Shown: positions 23,389-31,243 of the stretch, one piece after another
How the letters are laid out: every line of letters begins with the position of its first letter
How positions within the stretch are numbered: the stretch's first letter is position 1
From: Streptomyces sp. NBC_01476
GTDB taxonomy: Bacteria > Actinomycetota > Actinomycetes > Streptomycetales > Streptomycetaceae
NCBI RefSeq assembly: GCF_036227265.1
Contig: NZ_CP109446.1
Coordinates: forward strand, 2,803,501 to 2,867,500
Direction of reading: 5' to 3'
DNA: 64,000 bases
Translations under genes and position numbers: made by a program
Notes under the pieces: generated by a model
What the model saw: the letters and a program-made list of their open reading frames with translations, nothing else
Databases searched by the model: none
Told to the model about the DNA's origin: nothing

Positions 23389-24822
23389 GGCGCCTTCCAG
23401 GAGGTAGCCGTCCACCGCCTTGCGCACGCACGCGCTGTGGGCGAAGTACGCGCCGTGGCCCTCGCCCCGGTAGGTGAGCACGCGGCTGCCGTTGCGCAGC
23501 GCCTTGGCCATCCGTCCGGTGCCGGAGTACGGGGTCGCCGGGTCACCGGTGGTGCCGACCGTCAGCATCTGGGGGGCGTCGGGCGCGGCGACCTGGCGGG
23601 TGGACTCGGTGCCGCGGGGCCACCCCGTACAGGCCAGCAGCGTCGCCTCGATGTCCGCGCCGAAGACCTTCGACGCGGCGGCGAACTTCGCGTCCAGGGC
23701 GTGCACCTGCTTCGGGGTGCGCCGCTCCGCCGTGTCCCGGCAGTCGATCGCCAGCTTCGAGATCTGCGAGTTGCCCTGCGGCTGCCCCGGCCAGCCGGTC
23801 ACCGCCTGCCCGCCGAACTCCTCCGGGTAGGCGAGCTGCATCATCAGGTCGCCGTCCCGGTTGCGCAGCAGATCGCCGAGGGCCCGGCGGAGGTAGGGCC
23901 AGTTGTCCTTGGAGTACAGGGAGTTCTGCAGGGCCTGGAGGTAACCGGCGTGGTCCAGCATGCCGCTGTCGGTCATCAATCCCTTGCCGAGCCGCCCCGC
24001 GCCTTCGGTGATGCCGGCCAGCACCTCCGCGCCGCTGCCGCCCGGCACCGGGCAGTCGTGGGCCGCGCAGTCCGCCGCGAAGTCACCGAGCGCCTTCTGG
24101 AAGGCGCGGGCCTGGCCCAGCGCGGTGCCGGCGTCGTCCAGCGTCGGGTCGGGTACGCCGTCCAGCACGATCCGGCCCGCGCGGGCCGGGAACTGGTGGG
24201 CGTAGGCCGCGCCGAGCCGGGCGCCGTAGGAGAAGCCGAGGTAGGCCAGGCGGTCGTCGCCCACCGCCTGGCGTATGACGTCGAGGTCGCGGGCGGCGTC
24301 CGGGGTGCCGACCCAGGGCAGCAGCCAGCCGGAGGCGCGGACGCAGGCCCGCGCGAGTTCGGCGGGGTTGGTGATCGAGGAGAGGTCGCCGCAGTCGACC
24401 GGCGAGGAGCGGCCGACGCCGCGCGGGTCGAAGCCGATCAGGTCGTAGCGGCGGTTGAGGCCCGCCAAGTCCTTGGTGCGGCCGTTCAGTTCGGTCACCC
24501 CGGAGATGCCGGGTCCGCCGAAGTTCACCGCGAGCGCGCCCAGTTTCAGGCCCGGCCCGGTGGCGGGCAGCCGGTTGACGGCGAGGGTGAGCGTGGTCCC
24601 GCCGGGCCTGCGGTAGTCCTTGGGGACGCTCACCGTGCCGCACTGCGCCCGCGCGGGCGCCTTCGGATCGGGGCACGGGCCCCAGTCCACCTGCTGCCCG
24701 TAGAACTGTCCGAGGTCCGGCGCCGGTCCCGGACCGGCCACCGCGGGCGTCACCGGGGATATCCCGATCACGCCTCCCACCAGCGCGGCCGTGGGCCGCC
24801 GAAGCCAACGCCATCCGGCCAT
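23362..24822 (-). CDS. Secreted alpha/beta hydrolase, tripeptidyl-aminopeptidase (TAP) family
   Basis: The protein has 486 residues. An N-terminal signal peptide (RRPTAALVGGVIGISPVTPAVAG) precedes the mature part. The oxyanion region is VNFGGPGISG, the nucleophile sits in YLGFSYGARLGAAYA, and VLDGVPDPT follows. The C-terminal TAP-like domain has MLTVGTTGDPATPYSGTGRMA (acid) and YRGEGHGAYFAHSACV (His). This matches SlpD/SlpE/TAP exopeptidases of Streptomyces that trim N-terminal tripeptides from secreted proteins. Its 3' end overlaps the convergent DUF2156 gene by 27 bp. Confidence 0.93.
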   Translation of the reverse strand: MAGWRWLRRPTAALVGGVIGISPVTPAVAGPGPAPDLGQFYGQQVDWGPCPDPKAPARAQCGTVSVPKDYRRPGGTTLTLAVNRLPATGPGLKLGALAVNFGGPGISGVTELNGRTKDLAGLNRRYDLIGFDPRGVGRSSPVDCGDLSSITNPAELARACVRASGWLLPWVGTPDAARDLDVIRQAVGDDRLAYLGFSYGARLGAAYAHQFPARAGRIVLDGVPDPTLDDAGTALGQARAFQKALGDFAADCAAHDCPVPGGSGAEVLAGITEGAGRLGKGLMTDSGMLDHAGYLQALQNSLYSKDNWPYLRRALGDLLRNRDGDLMMQLAYPEEFGGQAVTGWPGQPQGNSQISKLAIDCRDTAERRTPKQVHALDAKFAAASKVFGADIEATLLACTGWPRGTESTRQVAAPDAPQMLTVGTTGDPATPYSGTGRMAKALRNGSRVLTYRGEGHGAYFAHSACVRKAVDGYLLEGALPREGAVC

Positions 24823-24958
24823 GACCCCAACGTAAGCGGCCGCGGCCCGCCCCGCATTTCACGGCCACCCGCAGTACACCTCGTGTATACCCCCTATGTA
24901 TAGTGCCTCGCGGCCCGCAGACCGGCGGGCCCGGACACCTCCATGGGGGAACACTCAC

Positions 24959-25768
24959 ATGCGGAGCACGATCATGGCACGCCGAGGCCGTGCCCTGGCC
25001 GTCCTGGCCGTCACGGCGGCCATGGCGGCCGGCCTGACCGCCTGCAACGGCTACGACCCGACCTCGCCCGCCGACGCGCGCAAGCACACCGCCACAGGCG
25101 CGCAGGCGGCCTTCGGCTCCGGTCCCGGCGGCGCCCCGGTCGACTGCCGCAAGCTGAAGTGCGTGGCGCTCACCTTCGACGCCGGGCCCACCGTGCGCAC
25201 TCCGCAGATCCTGGCCATCCTCAGCAAGTACCACGTGCACGCGACCTTCTTCACGCTCGGCAAGAACCACGTCAGGGTCTACCCGGACACGGTCCGGCAG
25301 ATGGCCGCCCAGGGCCACGAGATAGAGACCCTGACCTGGTCCCACCGGATACTCACCAAGATCAGCAAGGACGACGTCCGCAAGGAGATCACCGAGGGCC
25401 GGGACGCCGTCGAGAAGGTCACCGGCGTCCGCCCGACCCTGCTGCGCCCCCCGCAGGGCCGCACCAGCGACACGGTCACCTCGGTCGTCCGCGACCTGGG
25501 CATGTCCGAGGTGGTGTGGAGCGCGGACGGCGCCGACTACAAGACCACCGACTCGAAGCTGATAACCAGGCGCGTGCTGAGCAAGACCCGGCGGGACGGG
25601 ATCATCCTGCTGCACGACCTGATCGACCCGACCGACCGCGGCTACAACGGCACGGTCGCCGCGGTGGAGCCGATCATCACCGCCCTGCAGGCCAAGGGCT
25701 ACACCTTCGTCACCGTCTCCCAGCTCCTCGCCCCGGGAAAGCCGCAGCCCGGCAAGGTCTACAAGTGA
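24959..25768 (+). CDS. Polysaccharide deacetylase-like (NodB) lipoprotein lacking metal ligands
   Basis: The 269-residue protein starts at ATG 24959 with GGGGGA 8 bp upstream. A lipobox LTAC at the end of a hydrophobic signal predicts a membrane-anchored lipoprotein. The NodB fold is clear: VALTFDAGPTVRTPQIL, HATFFTLGKN, GHEIETLTWSHRILTKI, LLRPPQGRTSD and ILLHDLID. However, the metal-binding Asp of TFDDGP is Ala (A75) and the first His of the HxxxH motif is Leu (L125; H129 remains). Two of three metal ligands are therefore missing. It is probably a non-catalytic wall-polysaccharide-binding relative, or an enzyme with altered chemistry. Confidence 0.88.
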   Translation: MRSTIMARRGRALAVLAVTAAMAAGLTACNGYDPTSPADARKHTATGAQAAFGSGPGGAPVDCRKLKCVALTFDAGPTVRTPQILAILSKYHVHATFFTLGKNHVRVYPDTVRQMAAQGHEIETLTWSHRILTKISKDDVRKEITEGRDAVEKVTGVRPTLLRPPQGRTSDTVTSVVRDLGMSEVVWSADGADYKTTDSKLITRRVLSKTRRDGIILLHDLIDPTDRGYNGTVAAVEPIITALQAKGYTFVTVSQLLAPGKPQPGKVYK

Positions 25769-25849
25769 CGCAAGGCGCCTTACCGCCCGGCGCCCCGGGC
25801 GGGGTAGCGTTCAACCGCAGGCCCGGTACGTCCCTCTTGGAGGCTCATC

Positions 25850-26278
25850 ATGGCAACCACCCGCACCGCGACGACTCAGTGGAAGGGTCCGCTGATCGGC
25901 GGCGCCGGTACCGTCTCGCTGGACACCTCCGGTGTCGGCACCTACGAGGTCTCCTGGCCCTCGCGCGCCGAGGCCGCGAACGGCAAGACCAGCCCCGAGG
26001 AACTGATCGCCGCGGCGCACTCCTCCTGCTACTCGATGGCGCTCTCCCACGGCCTGGCAGGCGCCGGGACCCCGCCGGAGAGCGTCCAGACGGTCGCGAA
26101 CGTGACCTTCCAGCCGGGCGAGGGCATCACCGGCATCACCCTCCAGGTCAAGGCGAGCGTCCCCGGCATCACCGCCGAGGCGTTCGAGGCCGCCGCGCAG
26201 GACGCCAAGGCCAACTGCCCGGTCAGCAAGGCACTCGCCGGTGTCGACATCACCCTTGAGGCCGAACTGCTCAGCTGA
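25850..26278 (+). CDS. OsmC-family peroxidase
   Basis: The 142-residue protein starts at ATG 25850 with TTGGAGG upstream. It is a typical OsmC with the two redox cysteines in AAHSSCYSMALSHGL (~residue 60) and AKANCPVSKALAG (~124). Starting TATTQWKGPLIGGAGTVS also fits. It reduces organic hydroperoxides in the cytoplasm. The gene stands alone and is convergent with the M6 protease genes. Confidence 0.95.
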   Translation: MATTRTATTQWKGPLIGGAGTVSLDTSGVGTYEVSWPSRAEAANGKTSPEELIAAAHSSCYSMALSHGLAGAGTPPESVQTVANVTFQPGEGITGITLQVKASVPGITAEAFEAAAQDAKANCPVSKALAGVDITLEAELLS

Positions 26279-26289
26279 GCCACGGCACT

Positions 26290-27534
26290 TCAGCGGCGGG
26301 TGACGCGGACCACCCACGCACCCGCCGCACTGTGCGACAGCACCTTGAAGGACACCCCGGAGGGTGCGTCCTTCGTGCCCTCGCCGACCCCGAAGGGCGC
26401 GTCGTTCAGGGAGTTGAACGCCCCGCTGCTGAAGTCGCAGGCGGAGGTGAGCGGATGGGCGTCGGTGACGGTCACCGGCCCCTGCCCGGAGTCCACATCG
26501 GTGCGCACCCGGTAGGCGAGCACGCCCTCCCGGCAGGCGTCCACGTCGTTGCCGGCCGCCGCCCGTACCTCCAGCACATAGGCGCGGGTGGGCCCGTAGG
26601 GGATGATCACCGCCTTGCGGCCGCCGCCGACTTCGAGCGGGCGGAGCGTGTACGTGTCCTGGCCGCGGCCGGTGTCGCAGGCGATCTGGCTGTCGTCGAG
26701 CCAGCCGAGCCGCCACTTGTGCCAGGCGAACATGTCCCCTTGCAGACCCCAGTCGAGCGACATGGTGTCCCACTGCCCGGCCAGCACGTCGGTACGGGCG
26801 AAGTCGTCGGCCGAGTAGAGGTCCGGCAGGCCGAAGGCGTGCCCGTTCTCGTGGCTCAGCACCCGGGAACCCGACTGGTCGTGGCCGTAGATGAGCGAGA
26901 CCTTGTCCAGGTGGGCGCCGTCGTCGGTGGTGGCGGCCGAGGCACCGGTCCAGGTCACCGAGAGCACCGCCTCGTCGGCGGGCGGCCCGGCGTTCGGCGT
27001 GACCAGGACGTTGACGATGTCGTAGCCGCTGAAGTCGATGTCCCGGTCGGCGGCCTTCAGCAGGTCACGCATCATCGCGGTGTGGGCGTCCCAGCCGTAA
27101 CCGCGGCCGATCCCGTACGCGCTGAACGGCCGCGGCATCCGTATCCAGCGCAGCACCGGGGTGGAGCGGTAGTCGAGCTTCCCGTAGGAGGCGCGGGCGT
27201 ACCACTGCCTGACCGCGGGGAAGAACTCGCCGTACCGGGCCTTGGCGCTGTAGGGGGCTTTCGCGTCGGGGAAGTCGATCATCAAGGTCAGGGCGCGCAC
27301 CACCCCGGTGGAGGGGGCGAACTCCCCGTTGGGGCCGTGCTGCACGTGGTCGGGGAAGCCCTCGGACATCGCCACGCCGGGGGTGGCCCGCAGCGCGCAC
27401 GGGCGGCCGGCGGGCGGCGGGGAGGCGTGCACGGCCGGCCCGTGCGGCCCGTTGGACACGGTCGAACCCACCGCCAGCAGCCCCACCGCGCACATCGCCA
27501 GGATCCGCAGCCCGTGCCGGGCGACCCACGGCAC
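26290..27534 (-). CDS. Secreted M6-family metalloprotease domain protein (second of a tandem pair)
   Basis: The 414-residue protein is read from GTG 27534 (VPWVARHGLRIL), 4 bp after the upstream stop; the longer open frame runs through the neighbouring gene. A signal peptide (ILAMCAVGLLAVGSTVS) precedes the secreted domain. The zinc site is VLSHENGHAFGLPDLY (HExxHxxxxxD), preceded by SLIYGHDQSG, and a downstream Met-turn-like WDTMSLDWGLQGDMFAWHKWRLGW. This is the M6/immune-inhibitor-A pattern. A C-terminal beta region (VSFKVLSHSAAGAWVVRVTRR) follows. It is coupled to the paralogue upstream, suggesting a duplicated secreted protease operon. Confidence 0.88.
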   Translation of the reverse strand: MPWVARHGLRILAMCAVGLLAVGSTVSNGPHGPAVHASPPPAGRPCALRATPGVAMSEGFPDHVQHGPNGEFAPSTGVVRALTLMIDFPDAKAPYSAKARYGEFFPAVRQWYARASYGKLDYRSTPVLRWIRMPRPFSAYGIGRGYGWDAHTAMMRDLLKAADRDIDFSGYDIVNVLVTPNAGPPADEAVLSVTWTGASAATTDDGAHLDKVSLIYGHDQSGSRVLSHENGHAFGLPDLYSADDFARTDVLAGQWDTMSLDWGLQGDMFAWHKWRLGWLDDSQIACDTGRGQDTYTLRPLEVGGGRKAVIIPYGPTRAYVLEVRAAAGNDVDACREGVLAYRVRTDVDSGQGPVTVTDAHPLTSACDFSSGAFNSLNDAPFGVGEGTKDAPSGVSFKVLSHSAAGAWVVRVTRR

Positions 27535-27538
27535 GGCG

Positions 27539-28915
27539 CTAAGCCCCGCGGCCGGAGCCGCTGTGCGGAGCGCTCTGGGTGACCCGCACGGTCCAGGTGC
27601 CGTCGGTCGCGTGGTTGATGACGGTGACCTGCGTCGAGCCGTCGGGCAGCGCGTACGACTCCCCCACGCCCAGCGGCGCGTCGGCCAGCGGCGGGTAGAC
27701 GGAGGTGGCGGCGCACGCGGAGGTGCCGGGGTGGCCGTCGAGCACGTCGATCGGGCCGTCGCCGGACTCCCGGTCGGAGCGGACCTCGTAGAGCAGCACG
27801 CCTTCCCGGCAGGCGTTCCGGTCGTTGCCGGTCCTGGTCCGCGCCTCGATCGCCAGCGCGGTGTCCGCACCGGTCCGCACCACCAGCAGCTTCGTACCGC
27901 CGCTGGTCTCGTCGGGACTGAGGTCGTGGTACGTGATGCCGGTCCGCGAGATGCAGCCGACCTGGTCCTGGCCGATCCAGCCGAGCTTCCACTTGTGCCA
28001 GGCGAACGGCTCGGGCGCCAGGCCGAACTGACTACCCATCAGATCCCAGTCGCCGACATGGGTGTCCCAGTCGGCGTCGCTGCCGGCCGGCGGCCGGTAG
28101 TACAGGTCGGGCAGGTCGAAGACATGACCGGTCTCGTGCGCCAGCACGTTGCGGTCCGGCGGATGGTGCTCGAAGACGGTGACCAGCCGGCGCAGCGGAT
28201 AGCCGTCCACGGTGACCGGCGAGGCGAGGTTGACCACCTTGGTGGCGTCGGAGTCCACACCGGGGGCGTCCGGGTCGGCAACGAGATACACCACGTCGTA
28301 GCCGTTGAAGTCGACCACCGGGTCGGCGGTGGCGATGGCGTCGCGCAGGTACTCGGTCCGCTCGACGGCGCCCCAGTCCCGGCTGATCAGGTAGTCGGTG
28401 GACGGCCGCGGCATCATCAGCCAGCGGGTCTCCGGGTGGACGTGCAGCCGGAACTTCCCGTAGGACGCCTCGTCGAAGAAGTCGCTGGTCGACGGGAAGT
28501 GGTCGGCGGCGACCTGCGCGGGGCTCAAGTCGGGCGGGCTGTCGGGGAAGGAGAGGAAGATCATCAGTGCTTTGACGTCGCCGCTGGGCCTGGCGTAGCC
28601 GCCCTCCCAGCTGTCCACGCCCTCGGAGTGGTGCACCGCGGTGCGCGGCAGCAGGCAGGCGGCCCCTTCGGCGGCCTTGGCGGCCGGCCCGGTCATCAGC
28701 GTCCACGCGACCAGACCGGCGAAGCCCGCGACGGCGGCGGCGGCCGAACGCAGCACCCTCCGGCTGCGGCGGCCGGTTGCGTGGCCGGCGGCATGGCCTG
28801 CGGCGGCGTGGCCCGGAGCGGCGTGGCCCGCCTCATGGCCCGCGGCGGCGTGGCCCGGAGCGGAATCCGACGGGTCGCCGGGCGCGAAGCCGGACGGACT
28901 GCCTGACCACCGCAC
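27539..28915 (-). CDS. M6-family metalloprotease with His-rich N-terminus (first of a tandem pair)
   Basis: The protein has 458 residues from GTG 28915 with GGAGGT upstream. Residues ~20-48 are AGH/AGHA repeats with seven His, followed by RRSRRVL and a hydrophobic segment (AAAAVAGFAGLVAWTLM), then the extracellular M6 domain. The zinc site is VLAHETGHVFDLPDLYY, with a Met-turn WDLMGSQFGLAPEPFAWHKWKLGW. It is about 40% similar by eye to the next gene across the domain, and both end in the same beta sandwich. The His-rich cytoplasmic lead is odd and could bind metal or simply be low-complexity. Confidence 0.88.
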   Translation of the reverse strand: MRWSGSPSGFAPGDPSDSAPGHAAAGHEAGHAAPGHAAAGHAAGHATGRRSRRVLRSAAAAVAGFAGLVAWTLMTGPAAKAAEGAACLLPRTAVHHSEGVDSWEGGYARPSGDVKALMIFLSFPDSPPDLSPAQVAADHFPSTSDFFDEASYGKFRLHVHPETRWLMMPRPSTDYLISRDWGAVERTEYLRDAIATADPVVDFNGYDVVYLVADPDAPGVDSDATKVVNLASPVTVDGYPLRRLVTVFEHHPPDRNVLAHETGHVFDLPDLYYRPPAGSDADWDTHVGDWDLMGSQFGLAPEPFAWHKWKLGWIGQDQVGCISRTGITYHDLSPDETSGGTKLLVVRTGADTALAIEARTRTGNDRNACREGVLLYEVRSDRESGDGPIDVLDGHPGTSACAATSVYPPLADAPLGVGESYALPDGSTQVTVINHATDGTWTVRVTQSAPHSGSGRGA

Positions 28916-29124
28916 CTTGACCTCCGGAGGATGAGCGCGCCCTTCCGGACGCCTCCCTCACCTTGCTATGCATTGCGCGGGTTTGCGGTGTTCGGCTGGT
29001 CCGTGCGGGTGGCGGCCGGGACCGCCCGGGACGGCCGGGGGCCCAAGCACTCATCCACCGTGATCAACTACGCACCGTAATGATGTGCGGATGGCGTTCA
29101 CCTGATCGATCCAAACGCGCGCCA

Positions 29125-29140
29125 ACGGTCAACTGACCGT
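29125..29140. promoter_or_regulatory. Perfect palindrome upstream of the GGDEF-EAL gene
   Basis: ACGGTCA, AC, TGACCGT: perfect 7-bp arms. It lies in the 319-bp gene-free stretch 28916-29234, 95 bp before the diguanylate cyclase gene. A repressor or activator site is possible; the protein is unknown. The rest of this stretch shows no other clear element. Confidence 0.4.
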
Positions 29141-29234
29141 CACCCGTGCCAAGAATCACCACGAAGGCGCTGGAACACCAACTCCGCCAGCCCATATGAT
29201 CGTCTCCCAGACGAGCGCAAACAGGGAGCAGGCC

Positions 29235-31133
29235 ATGGGCGGACCCGCGGGCGGCCCCGGCGTCGAGCCCGAAAGCCCCGAGGGCACGGCACACGTCATC
29301 ACGCAGAGTCACGCTTCGCCCTCACCTTCGCGGGGCGGCGAACCGCCGGCCGGCGTGGCCTTGGACGTGGCGCAGGTGGCGGCCGGGACCTCGGCGGACA
29401 CCGGGCACCGGAAGACGGCACGGCGGGAGGCAGGGCGGCGGGAGAGCGAGCTCCGGGACTTCCGGGCCGCCTTCACCATCGCCCAGTCCGCGATGGCCCT
29501 GGTCGATCCGGACGGCACCGTGCTGGCCGCGAACCCCGCGCTGGGCAGCCTGTTGGGCAGTTCACCCGAACGTATGACATCCGCGGGCGCCGGCGAACTC
29601 CTCGGCCTGACGGGTGACCCGCACGCCGGCGCCGCCTTCCACGAGGTGCTCACCGGCCGCCGGGAGAAGCTGCGCTGCACCCGCCGGATCGGCCGCCCGG
29701 ACGGCAGCACGGTCCGCGCCGAGATCACGCTGGCCCGCACCGGCACCAGGCCGCTGCTCCTCACCGTCGAGGACGTCGGCGAACGGGACGGTCTGCGGGA
29801 GCAGTTGCGGCATCTGCGGATGCACGACCCGGTGACCCGGCTGCCCAACCGGGCGCTGTTCTTCGAGCGCCTCACCGAAGCCTGCGAGCGGGCGCCCGGC
29901 GCACGGGAGCACACCCGGTCCCGGGCCACCGGCCGGATCGGCCTGTGCTACCTGGACCTGGACGGCTTCAAGGCGGTCAACGACACCCTCGGCCACCGGA
30001 TCGGCGACGAACTGCTGGCCGCGGTGGCCGCCCGGCTGCTGGCCTGCGCGGAACCCGGCGGACACCTGGTCGCGCGGCTCGGCGGCGACGAATTCGCCCT
30101 GCTGCTGCGGGACTCCACCGGCACCGGCCAGGCCACCACGCTCGCCGAGTCGGTGCTGGCCGCGCTCCAGCAGCCGTTCGACATCGCCGGGCACCGGCTC
30201 GCGGTCTCGGCGAGCATCGGCGTGGTCGAGCGGGAGGCGTCCGGCACCTCGGCGACCGGCCTGATGCAGGCCGCCGACACCACGCTGTACTGGGCGAAGG
30301 CCGACGGCAAGGCCCGCTGGACGCTCTTCGACCCGGAGCGCAACGAGCACCGGATGACCCGCCAGGCGCTCTCCCGCACCCTCCGGCAGGCCGTGGAGCG
30401 CGGCGAGTTCGTACTGGACTACCAGCCGCTGGTGGCCCTGGCCACCGGTGAACTGCGGGGCGTGGAGGCCCTGGTGCGCTGGGAGCACCCGCACTTCGGG
30501 CGGCTGGCACCCAACCGCTTCATCGGCCTGGCCGAAGAGGACGGCTCCATCGTCCAGTTGGGCCGCTGGGTGCTCGCCGAGTCGTGCCGCCAGGCCCGCA
30601 CCTGGCAGCAGGCCAACCCGGAGACCGCGCTGGTGGTCAGCGTGAATGTCGCGGTGCGCCAGATGTGGGACTCCGACCTGGTCGCCGATGTCGAGACGAT
30701 CCTGCGCGAGACCGGACTGCCCGCCCGGCTGCTGCAGTTGGAGCTGACCGAGTCCGCGGTGATGGGCTCGGCCGGCCGGCCGCTGCAGGCACTGCACGCG
30801 CTGCACGAGATGGGCGTACGGATCGCCATCGACGACTTCGGCACCGGCTACTCCAACCTCGCCTACATGAGCCGGCTGCCGGTCTCCGCGCTCAAGCTCG
30901 ACGGCTCCTTCGTGCAGGGCTTCCGCTCGGCCGAACACCCCAACCCCGCCGACGAGACCATCGTGGAGGCCCTGGTGGACCTCGCCCACCGGCTCGGCCT
31001 GACCGTCACCGCGGAGTGCGTGGAGAACGCGGAGCAGGCCGAGCGGCTGCGGCGGATCGGCTGCGACACCGGCCAGGGCTGGCACTACTCCCGCCCGGTG
31101 ACCCCCGAGGTCATCTCCGGCCTGCTCCGCTAG
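29235..31133 (+). CDS. PAS-GGDEF-EAL cyclic-di-GMP enzyme
   Basis: The 632-residue protein starts at ATG 29235 with GGGAG 6 bp upstream; ATG 29196 has no ribosome site. Domain order: PAS (~75-190, FTIAQSAMALVDPDGTVLAANPAL), GGDEF (~200-365) and EAL (~380-630). The GGDEF active site is LGGDEFALLL, a proper GGDEF. The EAL domain has GVEALVRWEHP, NVAVRQ, LELTESAVM, AIDDFGTGYSN and KLDGSFVQG, apparently complete. Both halves may be active, as in RmdA/RmdB-type proteins of Streptomyces that tune c-di-GMP and development. No membrane segment is visible. Confidence 0.95.
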   Translation: MGGPAGGPGVEPESPEGTAHVITQSHASPSPSRGGEPPAGVALDVAQVAAGTSADTGHRKTARREAGRRESELRDFRAAFTIAQSAMALVDPDGTVLAANPALGSLLGSSPERMTSAGAGELLGLTGDPHAGAAFHEVLTGRREKLRCTRRIGRPDGSTVRAEITLARTGTRPLLLTVEDVGERDGLREQLRHLRMHDPVTRLPNRALFFERLTEACERAPGAREHTRSRATGRIGLCYLDLDGFKAVNDTLGHRIGDELLAAVAARLLACAEPGGHLVARLGGDEFALLLRDSTGTGQATTLAESVLAALQQPFDIAGHRLAVSASIGVVEREASGTSATGLMQAADTTLYWAKADGKARWTLFDPERNEHRMTRQALSRTLRQAVERGEFVLDYQPLVALATGELRGVEALVRWEHPHFGRLAPNRFIGLAEEDGSIVQLGRWVLAESCRQARTWQQANPETALVVSVNVAVRQMWDSDLVADVETILRETGLPARLLQLELTESAVMGSAGRPLQALHALHEMGVRIAIDDFGTGYSNLAYMSRLPVSALKLDGSFVQGFRSAEHPNPADETIVEALVDLAHRLGLTVTAECVENAEQAERLRRIGCDTGQGWHYSRPVTPEVISGLLR

Positions 31134-31168
31134 GGCGGCCGGCCTGCCGGATCGGCGGGCCGGCCGCC
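31134..31168 (+). terminator. GC-rich stem-loop after the GGDEF-EAL gene
   Basis: GGCGGCCGGCC and GGCCGGCCGCC pair perfectly over 11 bp, directly after the stop codon, without a T run, as is common in actinobacteria. Confidence 0.6.
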
Positions 31169-31179
31169 GGACAACGGGT

Positions 31180-31218
31180 AGGGCCCGCATCCTCGGGGGG
31201 AGTGAGGACGCGGGCCCT
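31180..31218. terminator. Bidirectional terminator between GGDEF-EAL and chitinase genes
   Basis: AGGGCCCGCATCCTC (31180-31194) pairs with GAGGACGCGGGCCCT (31204-31218) at 14 of 15 positions, between two convergent genes. Confidence 0.7.
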
Positions 31219-31243
31219 GGTTCAGGCGGGGACGGTCAGCGCG

